A DNA stretch of 64,000 bases from assembly GCF_001640025.1 (NCBI RefSeq), contig NC_031674.1, forward strand, positions 620,001-684,000. The letters are read 5' to 3'. Origin of the DNA: Sugiyamaella lignohabitans (Eukaryota > Ascomycota > Dipodascomycetes > Dipodascales > Trichomonascaceae). Position numbers and translations under genes: made by a program. This document shows positions 48,113-62,100 of this stretch, in pieces; within the stretch, counting starts at the first letter, position 1; every line of letters begins with the position of its first letter. The notes under the pieces were generated by a model that saw only the letters and a program-made list of their open reading frames with translations, had not been told where the DNA came from and made no database searches.

Positions 48113-51100
48113 TTAGTTTTCATTCAACTCCAATAGTGCAATCTCATAATGCACAAAATACTTACCGATATTATGAACAAGCGATTGTAGTCCAACAATA
48201 ACAAACTGGTGAGTCAAACCAGGGAACTTTTGTCGATGTAGACCGAGCCACTCCAACGGTGGGGTGGCTTCACCCATTTGACGCAACTGGGGTGTTGCGA
48301 TATCTGGCGGTTCTCTTGCAATATACTTGAATACAGGGTTCAATTCAACCTCTTTAAGATTCTTATCCAGATCAGCACCAGTAGCAATAACCTTGGAATC
48401 ACTGATCGTCATCGAATAAGTCTTCTGTCTCTGAGCGAGAGCCCGTGCATGATTCTCCCACATTTCACGGATGAAAGTGACCGATCCCAAGTTCCATCCG
48501 ATATCCACCCTACCACCAATGGAGCTGGTAAAAGTGTATTCAACCACAGGCTGTCCAAACTTTTGCCACGACCTCATAGAGACATGGAATACTGGGACGA
48601 AAATAATTGTGCTGCCACGAACAGACTGGCCGGCAAATGATACAAATTCAGGTACCGTAATCAAACCAATATCCAAATCAGGGGCCGCCTTTGAAGTAGC
48701 AAGAGCTACTAGAACACTCTTCATGTTAAGTCTAAGATCAGATTCCAAAGTGCCATCTTTCTGTTCCTGTATGAAGCGAGCATGAGCTGCGTTCAAACTA
48801 GCAGTAAACAAGGTACTGTCAGTAAAGCTTCCAGGATAAATATACAGATTAAGAGAGTTTATCCTCAAATCAAACATTGTTCGCAGTTTGGAGAAGAGAT
48901 TAGATAGGGCTTCATCATCAAGTTTCTTTCGATCATGCCTCTTTGTTTTTGGAGTATTTGTGTGTGTCTGTTGCTTATCAGATGAATCGTTAAGAATAGC
49001 CTCATACGATGCATGACTAGCCTTTCTCAGTCTTTTGAATGTATACACAACATCGACAAAATATGATGCTGCTAACGCCGTGAAGAAAAAGTTTACTGTT
49101 CCAAGCTCTCCAACTGCAATCAGTCGATCACCGAGAATCTTGTTGTGATCCCGCTGATTTGACATTGCAAAGTGAACAGAGTTAATATAAACCATTGCAA
49201 ACACATGATACTCGAGTGAAATTTTAACCTCAAACGCGCTAAATCCAGCTACAGCCTGAACCAATGGCACAGTGAAACTTTCTACCTCCTTGTCCCACTT
49301 TATTGCAGTACGAAGATGCGGTTTTTCTAATGAAACCGTAGTATCTAACCGACCATGCGACTGCAAAAAGATAAGATCAATTCCTGATGACAAATGTTGC
49401 TCCCAGTCCAAGCTCTTCTGCAAACTAATCCAGAATCTGTCCAGTTTACAGTCGAATTTCCCGATTGACTGACCCATATCGATATATCCCTGGATTCTAA
49501 TAATAGTGAAATCAATTGACCAAGGAATTGCTACAGTTGTGTTGGCGCGACGGAACTTCATCACCATACCATAGTCAGGATCGCTTGCTATCTCCATACG
49601 TGGCTCTCTTACTTGTTGAGTATTGAGTGTTCCGGAGGGCATCCAAATATTTTGGAACACTTCCAAGTCCTGCATCTGTTTCATGTTCAAATCAAAGATA
49701 ATGCTACTGATCTTGCCTGCTACCCGAATAGATTCCAAGGGTGTATTTTCTTTTCCCTTTGTCAGCATGATCATAGCATCTTCTAGGGCAATGTACCCAC
49801 TGACATCTCTTGAATATTGGTGTTGCAATGAAGCTTTGAAATTCTGGATGCTGAAAGCAGCCGTAACTATACGTCCCTGTTTAGCCACTTCGCCAGAATG
49901 CACCCCGATAAACCACCTATCAACCGACACCGTTGCAGAAACTTTTGCTGTCGGAAGACAGCTGAAAGTTAGCTCTTGACTTTCAAATCGAATCATGATA
50001 TTGGCGTCAATAGCCGAAAATAACAACTCCACATCTTCAGTAGTAGGGCCGTTTCCAGCTGCAGAGTGCTTTCTAACCGTCTTATTGACTAATAAGTTCT
50101 TCTCACGCTTCCTCGCCGTGTTAAATTGATGATTTGCCCGCACAACTTCCTTGACCAGTCTTGTCATACTGACAACTACAGGCACAACTCGGGAATATAT
50201 GACATTTGATGTAGGTGTGATGGAAATTTCGCATCCAAACCTATCTTTCGATCCCTTGTTTCCTTCTGAGTTATACTCAAATATTGCTTTCAATGCGGGG
50301 GTTTGAAGTGATAAAGATGGAATTCGGAAATCATCTTCATCTTCAGGGCCCGTCGTATCACCTTCTTCACTGTACATCGAGTTCTTTTTGACAGTAGGTT
50401 TCGAAACCTTTCCAGTATCGAAAAATTCTCCTTCATCCCAAAGCTCAATTACTGCGCCATCAAATTTGAGGTTCAAACGCCACGAGAAAGGAAATCTTAG
50501 AGGCTTCACAGGTGCTGGAGTCTCAGGCACAGTAGAGATATCCGCAGAAAGTGCACTCTGTTCTATCAAGGCTTGAGCTGCAGAAATCGAATCTAAGAAC
50601 ATTGATACCAGAACCACGCAATTAGGAAGTAACGTCAACTTCAAAGACTCACCAGCTAATTGTAAAGATACCTCATGCTCAAATTCAGCCCTTAATTCAA
50701 CATTCGGTAAGAGAGCTGAGTTGGCTGTTCTTGAGGTTACTGGCTTGGTGAGGAATATTTGTCTCTCAGATGCTGGCGCCAAATAGACGTTTTTCAAGAC
50801 CATATGAGAAGCAAAGGAAACTACCTGAATATCAAGCACTTCATAGCCAAAAAGCAAACCTGGGTGTGAGGTAAACCTTGTTGGGCCCCGATCTTCAAAC
50901 AACCAGGCAACAGAAACGTCATTAACAAGCATACTGGCCGTGCAATTGCGACAAAACTTGTCCACAAATCCACGTCCAAGTTCATCGCTAATTTTAGGCT
51001 CACCAATTTCAGACGTTGCTGGATTAGCACCTTTCTCGTGCACTGAATACTTGGACATATCCTCGGAAAAGCTGCTAACGACTTCCACTAATGCCTGAAT

Positions 51101-54100
51101 TATTACTGGAGTGAACGAAATACGAGTAAAGTTGCTCTTGAGACTTAATAAATGTTTGATCTTCTTACCACCATCCTGTGACAGCCTGAGCTGCATGGCA
51201 GTTTGCAGTCGTATAAATACGAACTTCTCTTGTTCACTTGATTTACGATAAATAAGCACTTTAAATTCATCCATCGACGTTGTAATAAATAGTGGGGTTC
51301 TGGTAACGAAACCTTCAGCAAAGCCGTCCTCAAACCGAATGAACGAGCTTGCTTGGATTCCGAATCCATCCACCTCCATGACAGCATTGTATCCGTAAGC
51401 AGGAATCAGCATAGATGTTTTACCAAAAGTCATACTCAGCCTAATTAAAGGTGGCTTCAATGATTTGACAGATTTCTGGGATGCTACAGTTTCAGTAGCA
51501 GGAGGCTCACCTAACATAGTAACAGCACAAACCTCTTTCTTGAAATTGTTGATATGAGTTTCGAGAGCCTTCGCTTCATCTTGCCAAATTCCACTCTGAG
51601 CCAGTTTCAGCAACTGCGCTACAGACTCTGTGTTGAAGCTCAATTCAGAAACAGATCCTAGGACTTCCAAAGAGTGATCTTTCATTCCTTTTAGCTCTTC
51701 CTTGCGTATCAATACTACAGCTGGACTCATCTTGAATGCGAACAATTCAAAACCAGCCTCTAAGTCAGCAAGGTTACTACCGGCTCTAAACAACTGTTCC
51801 TCAATACTTAATTCAGCAACTCCAAAATCCTCTTTTTCGGAGTGATTCGCTTTAATAAACGCATTTTCGGCCTGGTATATTGTTGACAGGGACGGTAGAA
51901 GCCTCAATGTTAGCTTTGTGTGGACAGCATTAAGCTGGATGTATAGATTTCCTGAATACTGCAAGGCAGGATCTGTCTTTTTCGGAATAGGAGCTTCTGA
52001 ACTGTTCTGACAAGCCTTGACGTGCTCGCGGAGACATCTCCAGTCATGTCTCAGTAACTGGGAAGCAAAATCCAATTGCTGATCCAAATCTTTTTCCATT
52101 GAAACATTGAATTCAGTTGAACGAGCCGCAATATATTTCGAGCATGTTGTCATTGGCCCATAACTAGTATATGTTAAAACAGATGAGTTTACCAGTATCT
52201 GTAACATCTTTTCTTGTGAAAGCTTTGTACCATATAAAGGGGTTCTCTTGTTTAGAGCTATTGCGAAACTTGAACAATTCGTAATGACATTAACTGCTGC
52301 ATCAATTCGGTTCGCCGGATCAAGCTGTTCAAAGAAGGCAGTTAGTTTTAGTTGATGGCCTTGTAGATCAAGTTCTGCTGATGGTAAAATGAAGACCGAT
52401 GATAACTGGTCCAAAAGAAAACTTGTACGCATAGCAACCATTGGGAATAATACACCAGGAGTATTCTTCGCTTGGCTTTCAACAGCTGCTGTCGATTCAG
52501 TCGATTCAGTTTTGACAACTTCTTGGGGATTTTTCTTGAATATCATATCAGACACACTGTCATACACCTCGAGGAGATGATAACTATATCGACTCCTTAT
52601 ATGCAAACAGCTCAAAACGGACTCGAAATCCAACAGTCTGTTATTATCTTCTTCAACTGAGTCATGAGGAGATATAGAATCGGGGCCCTCGTTATACTGC
52701 TTACCGGACCAGTTAAAAAGCAGCTTCAAATAGTCAAAACAGAGATAATCCTCAGACTCCGAATACTGTAGTCGTAAGCCGATACTTTCGATATCCAAAG
52801 AAGTACTAGTCGCAACAGACATCAATCTCTCCTTCAACGAAGTCTCCATAAAAACATAGCCAAACACGTAACTGCTCGATATATTGGTCATTTCCCAGTT
52901 TCTCCACCGGGCAAAAATATTAATAGTTTGTTCTTTAATGTCTGGTGGGGTTTCAAACGAACCATTCAAAAGAAACTCAGTATGGTATTCACGCCACTCA
53001 CTGGGCACGGTACGCAGAATATGACGGAGTCGCATTATAATTTTCCAACTAGTACTGGCACGAATGTGCATAGGTGATTGAATAATATAAGCTGGTCGAG
53101 TAAGTACCGATGGGTCTCGCTGGATATTGAAAGACTCACCAGCCTTTGCCAACTGATACAGCACATAGGCTGTGCGGTTATGATCCTGTTGCTGCTTCTT
53201 AATTTTTGGTCGGTTACTTTCATTAGTGGATGAGACATTGATCCTCTTCAGTTCTTCGATATTATTATCCAAAAACTCGGCGACCCATCGTACCTGCTCG
53301 CTCATAACAAATGAGTCGACCGCTTTTATACGAAGGGAACCAGTCGTTTCTTGGTCTTCGTGCCACCAAAACTCAGTACGATCAATCTGAAGTACTACAG
53401 GGCTATTTTCTCTTGCACCCTCAAATATATTAGAAGCAGTCTCACCTCCCTTTCGTACACCAATAGTGGAATTGTCAAGATTGAGGTAGACAGTGTGTTT
53501 TATAGGGCTATGTTGAGCCTGTAACATTTGGTCAACACTGGACTGCTCCCGCAACCTTACCACCAGGTTTAGTCCATGAAAATCAAAATAAATGTGGTTC
53601 TCAAGATTGAGGACATTACGACTTTCCTCTCTGATTTCCAAATCTCCATATTTAATTGAGATATTGGGGACAATAAGTCTAATATTGGTGACCTCGGGGT
53701 TCAGTACTGTGACATGTCTCATATGCAATCTCTTGAAAAACTCTATTTGCAATGTATCCATTGAAGTTTCCATGTCTTCTTTACCCATTGATTCTATTAT
53801 TTCGTTTATGGCACCCAATGCAAAAGGGCTCACATCACCTTCGACAGAACCGAATTGTATAACCAAGTTTTCGTATTTTGTCGAGGGATCAAGTACAGAC
53901 ATAGGTGACGCGACCTCTCCTTTGTTGTAATTGGAAGTTGGCTGTAAATTAAAATCATCATCAGTCAAAAGGTCAGCAGATATCTTTTCGAGCAGCTTCC
54001 AGCCTCGAGCAGGTAAGAATGGGTTATTTGCGACATCTTTCTGAGTGTCGACAGCATACGGCGGTCGACGAGTCAGTCCGTGGCCATGGTTTCCCGGGCC

Positions 54101-57100
54101 AGGTCGATACCGAACAGATTCATCATCATCTGACAGTGACAGACTTATGTCAGTTGAAGAGTTGGATAATGACTCATTGAAACGACTGGCGGTGGAAGCT
54201 GAGGAAGACGCTGCTTCATCACTACCCAGATTATGACGATGCAAGTCTCCGGAACCGAGATTGGGATCCAAAATCGGCATTGTATCCCTGGTGATGGGTG
54301 GTGGGACACCAAGAATTGGAATACTTGGAACAGGACCAGCACGTACACCAGCAACAGAGTATTCAGGAGATTTTCTGCGCTTCGAATCCAATACAAAGGC
54401 ACACCTATGGAATGGAGCATCGTGTAATCTGATATGATCCTGCTGGTACTCTCTGCATAACTCCATGTTTCTCTTTTGACCGAAGTTACTCACAATTAGC
54501 GAAGTTCTGAATGTCGCTTTGATAGAATGTGCTTTGTTGGCATATGGGAATCGGTCCAAAATAGAGGTACAAATAGATGGGATTTCTAAAGTGACCCTCT
54601 CAGAATACCTCTCATTGGCAAGATCATTAAACCTAAAGTCGATAGCACTGGTGACAAGCTCAAGTATGTACTTTTCAGATGAAAACTGAGCCTTGACTTT
54701 AGAGATCTTAGCTGATACAAAGGTAACGTCATATAGAGGTGGTTCAGGAATTAATAGTGAGTTTTCCATGTCTTCGTACGAGTAAACTAGACATCTGCCA
54801 ATTCTTCCAAAAGCTTCTGCTACCTCTAAAGGAGCAGCAATGAGAACATCTCCTATATCAAAATCCCACTTGCAGAAATACGTGGGTTCTGTTGGAGGTA
54901 AGCCAAACATACGATGGCCATGGGCAACCAGCCCATCAACGAATAGAATACTGGTCTCGTCGTCTCTATCGATATGAGCATAGTCTAGCAGCACAGTTGG
55001 ATCGGCTTTGGTAGCATAAAACCCTTTGAAAGGAGATCCGTTCATTTGAAGATCTGAAAAATTGTTAGTAAAAATTCATAGTGTTAAAGATTGCGTATGC
55101 ATTGCGCTTGGCACTTACCCATGTAATAGTTGGTAAAACGGCAGTCAAAATCCAGAGAACAAAACTCAAGACTAATATTGGATTCTGCCCCGTAAATCTG
55201 TAATGGCAGCACAACGGCTGCCTTCTTAACGTATGCATAGATGATGACATCCATATCATTATCGGCCTAATCGTTAGTTTCTCTGTCTATTTGTGGACGC
55301 GAGAGCCATACTCACTTTAGAATGTGTAAACTCTACAGGCGGAGTCTCGGGGTTTGCATTGTACTCCTCCAGCGTTTGAAACTGAACATCCTCGCCAAAA
55401 TAGTTTTCGCGGATCTTGATAAGATACTTGAGTACAAACCCATAGCATATCAGGGTCGTGTCATCACCCCTCATGTTGAAAACAAGAGTGTCGGTGTTTC
55501 CCTGGTTTATATTAGAAAAGTAGGTGTAGCTGCCATCCAGCTCGTAGTTATAGCATCTACCAGTACCAGGGGCATCTAAAAAGTTCCTGATAGTATGCCA
55601 TGGAGGGACATCTACTACCAGATCAAATCGAGGAGACTTGGTCGTTAGTACTTGCTCTTAACCTTGAACTTCAACCTTTTGAAACTGAATTATCACTTAC
55701 AGCTATTTTGAAATCTACTCGATTCTTGATGGATGATACCTGTTCCATAGGTATGAGAATGTCGATATCTACAGATTGGCCTTGAAACGATACAAATGTG
55801 TTGTCGTCAAAATCAGAAGGATTGTTGATAATGTTCTTATCATTGACGTTGAGGTAAATGCCATAATCCGAGATATGCCACTGAATGGTATAGCGAAAGG
55901 GGACAAACTGATTGTATGTCACAGGTGGTCCCGATGCGAAATCAGTGATCAAGTCGGTAAGTAATGAAACATGTTCGCGAAGGAAAAAAGTCTCTACTTT
56001 TTCTGAGTTGAAACGAAAGTCCCATTCCTGTATCCCATTCCATTGTAAAGGCGATTTCATAGTACTTTGAATAGTATGGCGGTCAGCCGAGAATACCAAG
56101 CCGTGGTTAACACTTGTCCGTAATTCAGGCGCCTTCAAATCCATTCGAAAGTTATTATTCCAGCCTTGTTTATTGGCTACTAAAGCACCTGTGTAGGACA
56201 TGGTGGATAAGTGACGGGCTTTTAGTTCTAACCAGCCAAAAGCACGTAGCGAGTTTGCAGTGGGGTTTTCCTTATAACTAGCATAAAACTTTTGATTTTT
56301 GCTAGCTTCACGAGTGGGGATTCGAATAATCACATCCTCCTTGAACTCAATAAATAATTTAAATTCCATGCCCAGTCTATCCTGTCCTTTCATCCGCACT
56401 GGCTCAGGAGTACTATTGGTGAACGACCTTGGGAACAGCATGTTCTGAATAAACACTCGCTGTCGATCGGCCCATGGTCCGTAATGAATTGTACACGAGG
56501 TAAAGCTCATATCCACACCCCATTCAGGATCTCGGCCAGGCGAGTTTTCCAGCCTACCATTTCCCAGGGGATCATCTGTAGAAGGCACTATTCCATCTGG
56601 AACTTTGCCGGGAATATCGTAGTGGTACGCAATCGTGCCCTCGGCAGCATCCAGTATAACTGAATACTTGGCATACTCATCAACCAGCTGGTCGAGTGGG
56701 ATGTCGTCCGAAACATCTCGGTTATCATTTCCGTAATAAATATTATACCTTGCTAAACCTCTCCAAGGCTTTTCTTTGTCATTGTCGTTATCGTCATTCT
56801 CGTCCGGATGATAGTTTTCATCATAATAATAATCATCCTCTTCGTCTTGTTCTGAGGAAGATGAGGATGATGATGTCTGATATATAGTCGATGCTCGGTG
56901 GGTCATAAACCTGCCAAACCCATCGGCAAACGAGGTCTTGCGGCTCGTAGTTCGACCGACTCTTGGGTTAGTCCTGTTTTTGCTCTTACCCCTAATCTTA
57001 TTAGCAGAAGCTTTTGATTTTTTCTTATATTTTTTGCTCTTTTTCCTCGCCGACCGTCGTAAACGGCTCAAATGGGCCAGAACCGACTGCCAGCTCATCG

Positions 57101-58205
57101 ACTTCAAAATCGAAAGAGGAGACACCGACGGAAATCCAACTGTATCAGGGCCCTTATAATCAACATTAGGTCGCATTTCAAGAATGGGCTTGACAGTATT
57201 GATTTTATAGATGACTTTGAACTTATCGAGATCTGAGGTTGGCGGGGCAGCATCAACCGAGCATACCCCAGACTCAAAATGGAAAATCAGCAGAGACGAA
57301 GTATCTTTATTACCGATAACCATGGCACCTTTATTATGACAGCGGATTTCAAGCGGTAGCATCCGCAACATCATATTATCGTACGAAGTCAAATTAGACT
57401 GGTCTGACGAAGACGACGACGTACTGGCTGAAGAAGACGATCTCACAGTTCCAAGACTATCAGGCCCCGTTGTTCCCGACGTATTTTCAGCACCACTGCA
57501 TTCTTTCTGTAAATTTTGTAAATTTTGTTTGTGATTCGTATCCAAATCACCCTGATTTTGTTTCTCCTGTTCTTGCTGGTCCGAGTTCACAGCCGAGCCT
57601 TTCTTAGCCAGATCAAGCAGAGCATCATAAGCAGGAGTACGGTTAAAAACAAACCATTCCACACCTGTGACGTCAAATACCAGTCTTGCTGGATACTTTC
57701 TATTTTTCGAAGACCGAGCAGGACTTGGATTTGGGGGTGACGAAGCACCTGTTGCGGTTGTTCCGGATACTCCAGACCCCGCACCGTCGTCACTCGTTGC
57801 ACCAAGAAAGTCCTGAGGCTCGCAATCGGAACCCCCCTTATGACTGTCCTTTAAAAAGCCCGAGATCAACGACTCGCGAGTATAAAACAGCCAATACCGC
57901 CAAGTGAAGCTGCCCTCTAATACACATATGGCCTCATTCGTGCCGACATACGACAGATTTTTGAAAAAAATCCTGCCACCAAGCAATGATACCTGAAGCG
58001 ACTGGACCTCGAGCTGAGCATGATGAGCCCGCCATAAATACCAACGGGCCAGAAAAGATACCAGCCAACCCACAGCCCGGTTGAAGTAGAAGATCATAAA
58101 TATGGTCAGCACGAGCGCCAGGATCCAGTCGACAATGAAAACCCAACTGAACTCATGGTTATTCAGAATCGACACCGTCGTGAACTGAGCAGACACAGAA
58201 CTCAT
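48113..58205 (-). CDS. CSF1: Csf1, bridge-like lipid transfer protein
   Basis: Very large lipid-transfer rod at ER contact sites (BLTP1/Tweek family), linked in yeast to low-temperature growth and GPI-anchor lipid supply. Four exons: 58205-55701, 55636-55316, 55266-55119 and 55053-48113, total 9915 nt, 3304 aa (yeast about 2958). Introns of 64, 49 and 65 nt have GTAAGT or GTGAGT donors and CTAAC acceptors; all phases fit. The N-terminus carries the ER anchor WVFIVDWILALVLTIFMIFY and the signature LEVQSLQVSLLGGRIFFKNL. Exon 2 begins SPRFDLVVDVPPWHTIRNFL, a conserved Csf1 block, and continues LIKIRENYFGEDVQF. The rest is repeating beta-rich sequence as expected for a hydrophobic groove. An acidic/Ser stretch (SSSSSEQDEEDDYYYDENYH) marks a loop near residue 480. 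The ATG at 58205 is preferred; an upstream open extension is Arg-rich and unsupported. Confidence 0.93.
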
Positions 58206-58340
58206 CTCGACACCGCCAAACGCGACTCCTGACCTTCTTGCTCTCCTGGGTCTACGTCCTCTCCTCCAACATGCGACCGATACCCCGTGAACCAGGGGTA
58301 CCCTCATGTATGGGTTAGGGCCTGCCCGGTGGGGGCATCA

Positions 58341-58474
58341 TGCCTCTGGCGGCTGGGGCTCCGCCCCAGACCCTGGTTGCTCCTCTCGCTTCGCTCGAGT
58401 CGTTTTCGTCTCCGCCTCCCTCTGGTGGAGCAGGAGCTACGGGGTCTGGGGCAGAGCCCCAGCCACCGGAGGCC
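58341..58474 (+). repeat. Complete GC-rich repeat unit upstream of CSF1
   Basis: 134 bp; starts TGCCTCTGGCGGCTGGGGC, inner CTCTCGCTTCGCTCGAG, degraded centre, right hairpin altered (TCTGGTGGAGCAGGAG), right arm ending GCCACCGGAGGC. Confidence 0.9.
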
Positions 58475-58499
58475 GAGGGGCCGGTGGGGGCATGCGGGC

Positions 58500-58563
58500 A
58501 TGCCTCCGGCTGGGGCTGCGCCCCAGAGCCTCCCCCCGGCCCTCTCGCTGCGCTCGAGTTGTT
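58500..58563 (+). repeat. GC-rich structured repeat, left half, degraded
   Basis: TGCCTCCGGCTGGGGCTGCG with a 3-nt deletion in the outer arm, then an altered middle and CTCTCGCTGCGCTCGAG. Confidence 0.82.
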
Positions 58564-58935
58564 ACATCGGCGGTCCTGGAGCTCGGGAAAGTGGTTTTAT
58601 GGCTGTAAATAGAGCAATTATCGAGCCAGGATGGGGATTGTGGGTTTTTTGGGGGGTTACCAGCAGGTATGCTTTTAACGGGGCTACGGATTTTTTGGCC
58701 CTTCCTCACGGCCGTGGATGCGGTTCAATTGGAAAATAAACAGAATTTAGCCTATCATCCAAAACAGAGCTTTAAAATGAGCGTGGTATAAAGCCGGCTG
58801 GACTTCAGAAAGGCCGTTTTCATGGGGGTAAATGAAAAGATCTACACCGCTATAACCGGGTTGCCCCCAAACACCCCCACTGCCCCTTAACAGCAGACCT
58901 CCCGACTGAAGTCGTTTGGTCGAAGGTCCCAGCAG

Positions 58936-59063
58936 TCTCCTGCGAAGCAGGAGCTACGGGGTCTGGGGCTCTGCCCCAGCCGCCGGAGGCAGTGAGGCCC
59001 CAATCATCTCCTGCGAAGCAGGAGCCACGGGGTCTGGGGCAGAGCCCCAGCCGCCGGAGGCAA
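58936..59063 (-). repeat. Two GC-rich repeat right halves in direct tandem, 3' of RhoGAP gene
   Basis: 58936-58992 and 59006-59063 share TCTCCTGCGAAGCAGGAGC and GCCGCCGGAGGCA and follow each other in the same orientation, spaced 70 bp start to start. The stem loop differs: GGGGCTCTGCCCC versus GGGGCAGAGCCCC. The pair ends 46 bp from the RhoGAP stop codon. Confidence 0.9.
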
Positions 59064-59108
59064 AAAAGGAGGAGAACGTTTGTCGTAACATCATTTCAGG
59101 GTACATGG

Positions 59109-62100
59109 CTACTGGGGAGCGGTGTCCGAGGGGGCGTCCGGGTCGGGATGGTTGCCGTCGCGACTGGAACTACGACCTCGGTTGAGAGCCTTCTTTTTGA
59201 ACCAGCGGCCAGGGCTTTGAGACCGGATGGCCGAGTTGGTTGGTGAGAGGTTGTCGCCGGTTTGTAGGTCGGGAACGTGTGAAGCTCCGTAGCTCGAGGT
59301 GGTGCTGGTGTTGGACAGGTCATGGAACGAGTCGCCGACTCCTGCCATATTGAACATCATGAGCGAACGACGCCATCGGGACTTTGTTTTGCGGTTCGGT
59401 GACCCACTGTCGTCTTGTGGTCGTGGGTTTCCTGTATCGTAGTCCGAATCACCAGCTCCACCACCACTGGTCGTCGAAGATTGGCCTAACGAACTGTTCG
59501 AATGGTTGCTGTGGTGCAGAAATGGCTGTTGTGGAGGTGGCAAGGAAGATTGAATATGGTGCATTCCACCAGGAACTCCGCTGCTACCACTACCAAGATC
59601 GGTAGTTCCAGTCGTTGACAGCATAGCCATTGCTTGATCAATTGATTGATTCGAAAAGTTACTTGGTTCAGGCCTCGTATAGTCGTCAGAACTGGCCCGT
59701 CCTCGATTAGGTGACTTAGATTTCCGCGAAAATAAGTTGGATAACCCCTTTTTACTGTCTGGAGACCGTGTCGGTTCGAGTGGTGGTGATGCCCCAGGTG
59801 TGTTTTGAAGCGATACTGCTTCGAATCCTGGACTCGGCGTCGTTATATCCACTTGACTGGCATTGGTAGTAATGATCTCGGGAATATTGACAGCCTGTGG
59901 AGCTGGACTTTGTGCCGTAGGAGTTGATACAACTGATCCTCCAAGTGTACCAGGTGTTGGCTTTGCTCCACTGCTGGACCGCAGCCTAGCAGCAGAAGAT
60001 GTCGAAGAACCAGATGTAGACCGCCGTTGCGATGGTCGTCGAGTGATGCTGACGGTTCTTTTAATTGTCGTTAGAAACCCGTTTGAATCATCAGATGGCT
60101 GTCGTTGATACTGTAGTGGTGGTGGTGCTCCTCCAGCAGCAGCTGTTGTTGTATTTGGTTCTTGGCTGATCGATGCTACTGGTACTCTTTGAATGGAATG
60201 ATAATTAGATCCTACAATTGGTACAGGTGGTCCTGACGAGCCCACACTGCTTAAACTCTTGCTGTGTCGTCTTCTATGAACAGTCAATCCACCTCCACTT
60301 GAACCTCCACTTCCATTTTCATACGTCTGTTTAGAATATGGGTTGGGCGTTACAAAGGTAGTGGTGGTTCCGCTAGTTCGACTGACTGACCCGTTACCAC
60401 TAGTCGTGGTGCTTTCAGGGGTACTTTCTGTGGCACTGTTGATGTTTACAGGTTCAAGACCAGTGGACCCTGGTGCACCAGCTGTTGAACTTGCAGCTCG
60501 TGGATCTGCTAGGTCGGTAGTTTTACCGTCTCGTTTATCCTGTTGATGCTGTCTAATGGCTTCGTTCTCAACATGAGTCAGAAACTTGTTGCTATGTTGA
60601 ACGAGAAATTCAATGGCAGATCGTGATAAATGATACTCTTGTGGAGACATGTCGTGGTTTGGATGCGATAGAATGCTGGGTTGGAAAATGGCCGCCAGGT
60701 TTGCTGCTGGCATGAGATTCTCTTCGGCCCTTGCTGCAAATACTGATAGCAGGTCTAGAATATACATCAAAAGTTGGCGGTTGAGTGGTGGTAAGATCGA
60801 AATCAGGTGTTGGTATCTATCTACTGCGGCATTAATGTCCGAGTGGAGAATGCTTCCTATCTCGGGTGTTGTTTGTGATGCTTGTGATGGTTGGGTGCTA
60901 GTGTGACCATTTTGTTGTGTTGATTGTAATTGTTGTTGTGCTGAGCTTGTTCTTGCTGGTAGGAATGGAGATTGACCTGGTGAAGCACTCAGAGTAGTAG
61001 AAGATGCCGTGGCTTGTCCGGTACCGATACTACCAGTAGTACCAGCTCCTATACTTGAACCCGAACCGGTTCTTGACCTCGAAGTTGATTCTTCATTTGA
61101 CAGTCCTAGAGTAATAGATCTAGGAACTGATGCTGAAAGAGGAATTGTTGGCCCATGATTCGATGTATCATCACCTCCTTGATTTCCCGCTGCCGCTTGG
61201 GCTTGTGCTTGTGCTTGTGCAAAAGCTTGCGCTTGAGCCTGTTCTCGTCTATAGCTAGGTAACGACGACAGTCCCGAAGCACCTGCTCCAAGAGCTGCTG
61301 AAGTCGCTGCTGACTGCTGTGTCAAATACTCGACAACTCTAGGATACTCACGAAGTGGATCTCGAAACTGCTCGTAAAATTGTAATGGCACAATTGGCTC
61401 TGGTAGGTTATTCAGATACCTCCTTAGTACATTAGCAGCATCGTGAACATTAAACCCAGTCCAATCCAAATCTTTTCCATACCTGGTCGGCGTACTGAAT
61501 ATAACCTGTAGTTCTTTAATTCTTCGTGCTGAACCACTCAACCGGAAAATTCCCTCTACAGAAGTAGCATTTTTCTTTAAATACCGACCACATTTAGCCA
61601 CAATCACCGGGATATGGCCATATTTAAACGACTCGCCAGTCTCAGGATCGGTCAAACTGATCGGTACCCATGCATAATCCACAGACTGTTTTAAGGGAAC
61701 TCCGAATATAGCATTATCACTGGCACCGCTATCGGCTTGGAATGTTTCTGGAGACATGGCATTAGTACCCACAGCACTATTGTACCCACTGCCTCCACCA
61801 ATACCGCTACTTGCACTACCGTAACCTGAAGCACCTCCTCCAGACCCGTTTACTGATACACTCTGATTACTGGGAGATCGAATGGTGCCAATAGCACTGC
61901 TGGAATGCGACAAATGTCGCAGTTTCGGCCGGCCACTGACATATATACCACCACTCGCACCTCCTTCAGCACTGGCACTTCCACTACCACTAGCACCTTC
62001 CGAATCAGACAGATAGTCCAGCTCGTCGTCCTTCAGGTGCGGTCGCTGCTTGAACTGCTTCCACCACGTAGCCAGAGAAGACTTTGAAGGGGGGGATGCA

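Larger units (their letters stand above)
58206..59108. other. CSF1 promoter and RhoGAP 3' flank, dense in GC repeats
   Basis: Five GC-rich repeat halves in 720 bp and no gene. The repeat at 58341 is 136 bp upstream of the CSF1 ATG. Confidence 0.6.

Noticed and set aside
58206..58307. N-terminal extension of CSF1
   Set aside because: Arg-rich, unlike the family; the conserved protein starts at the ATG at 58205.
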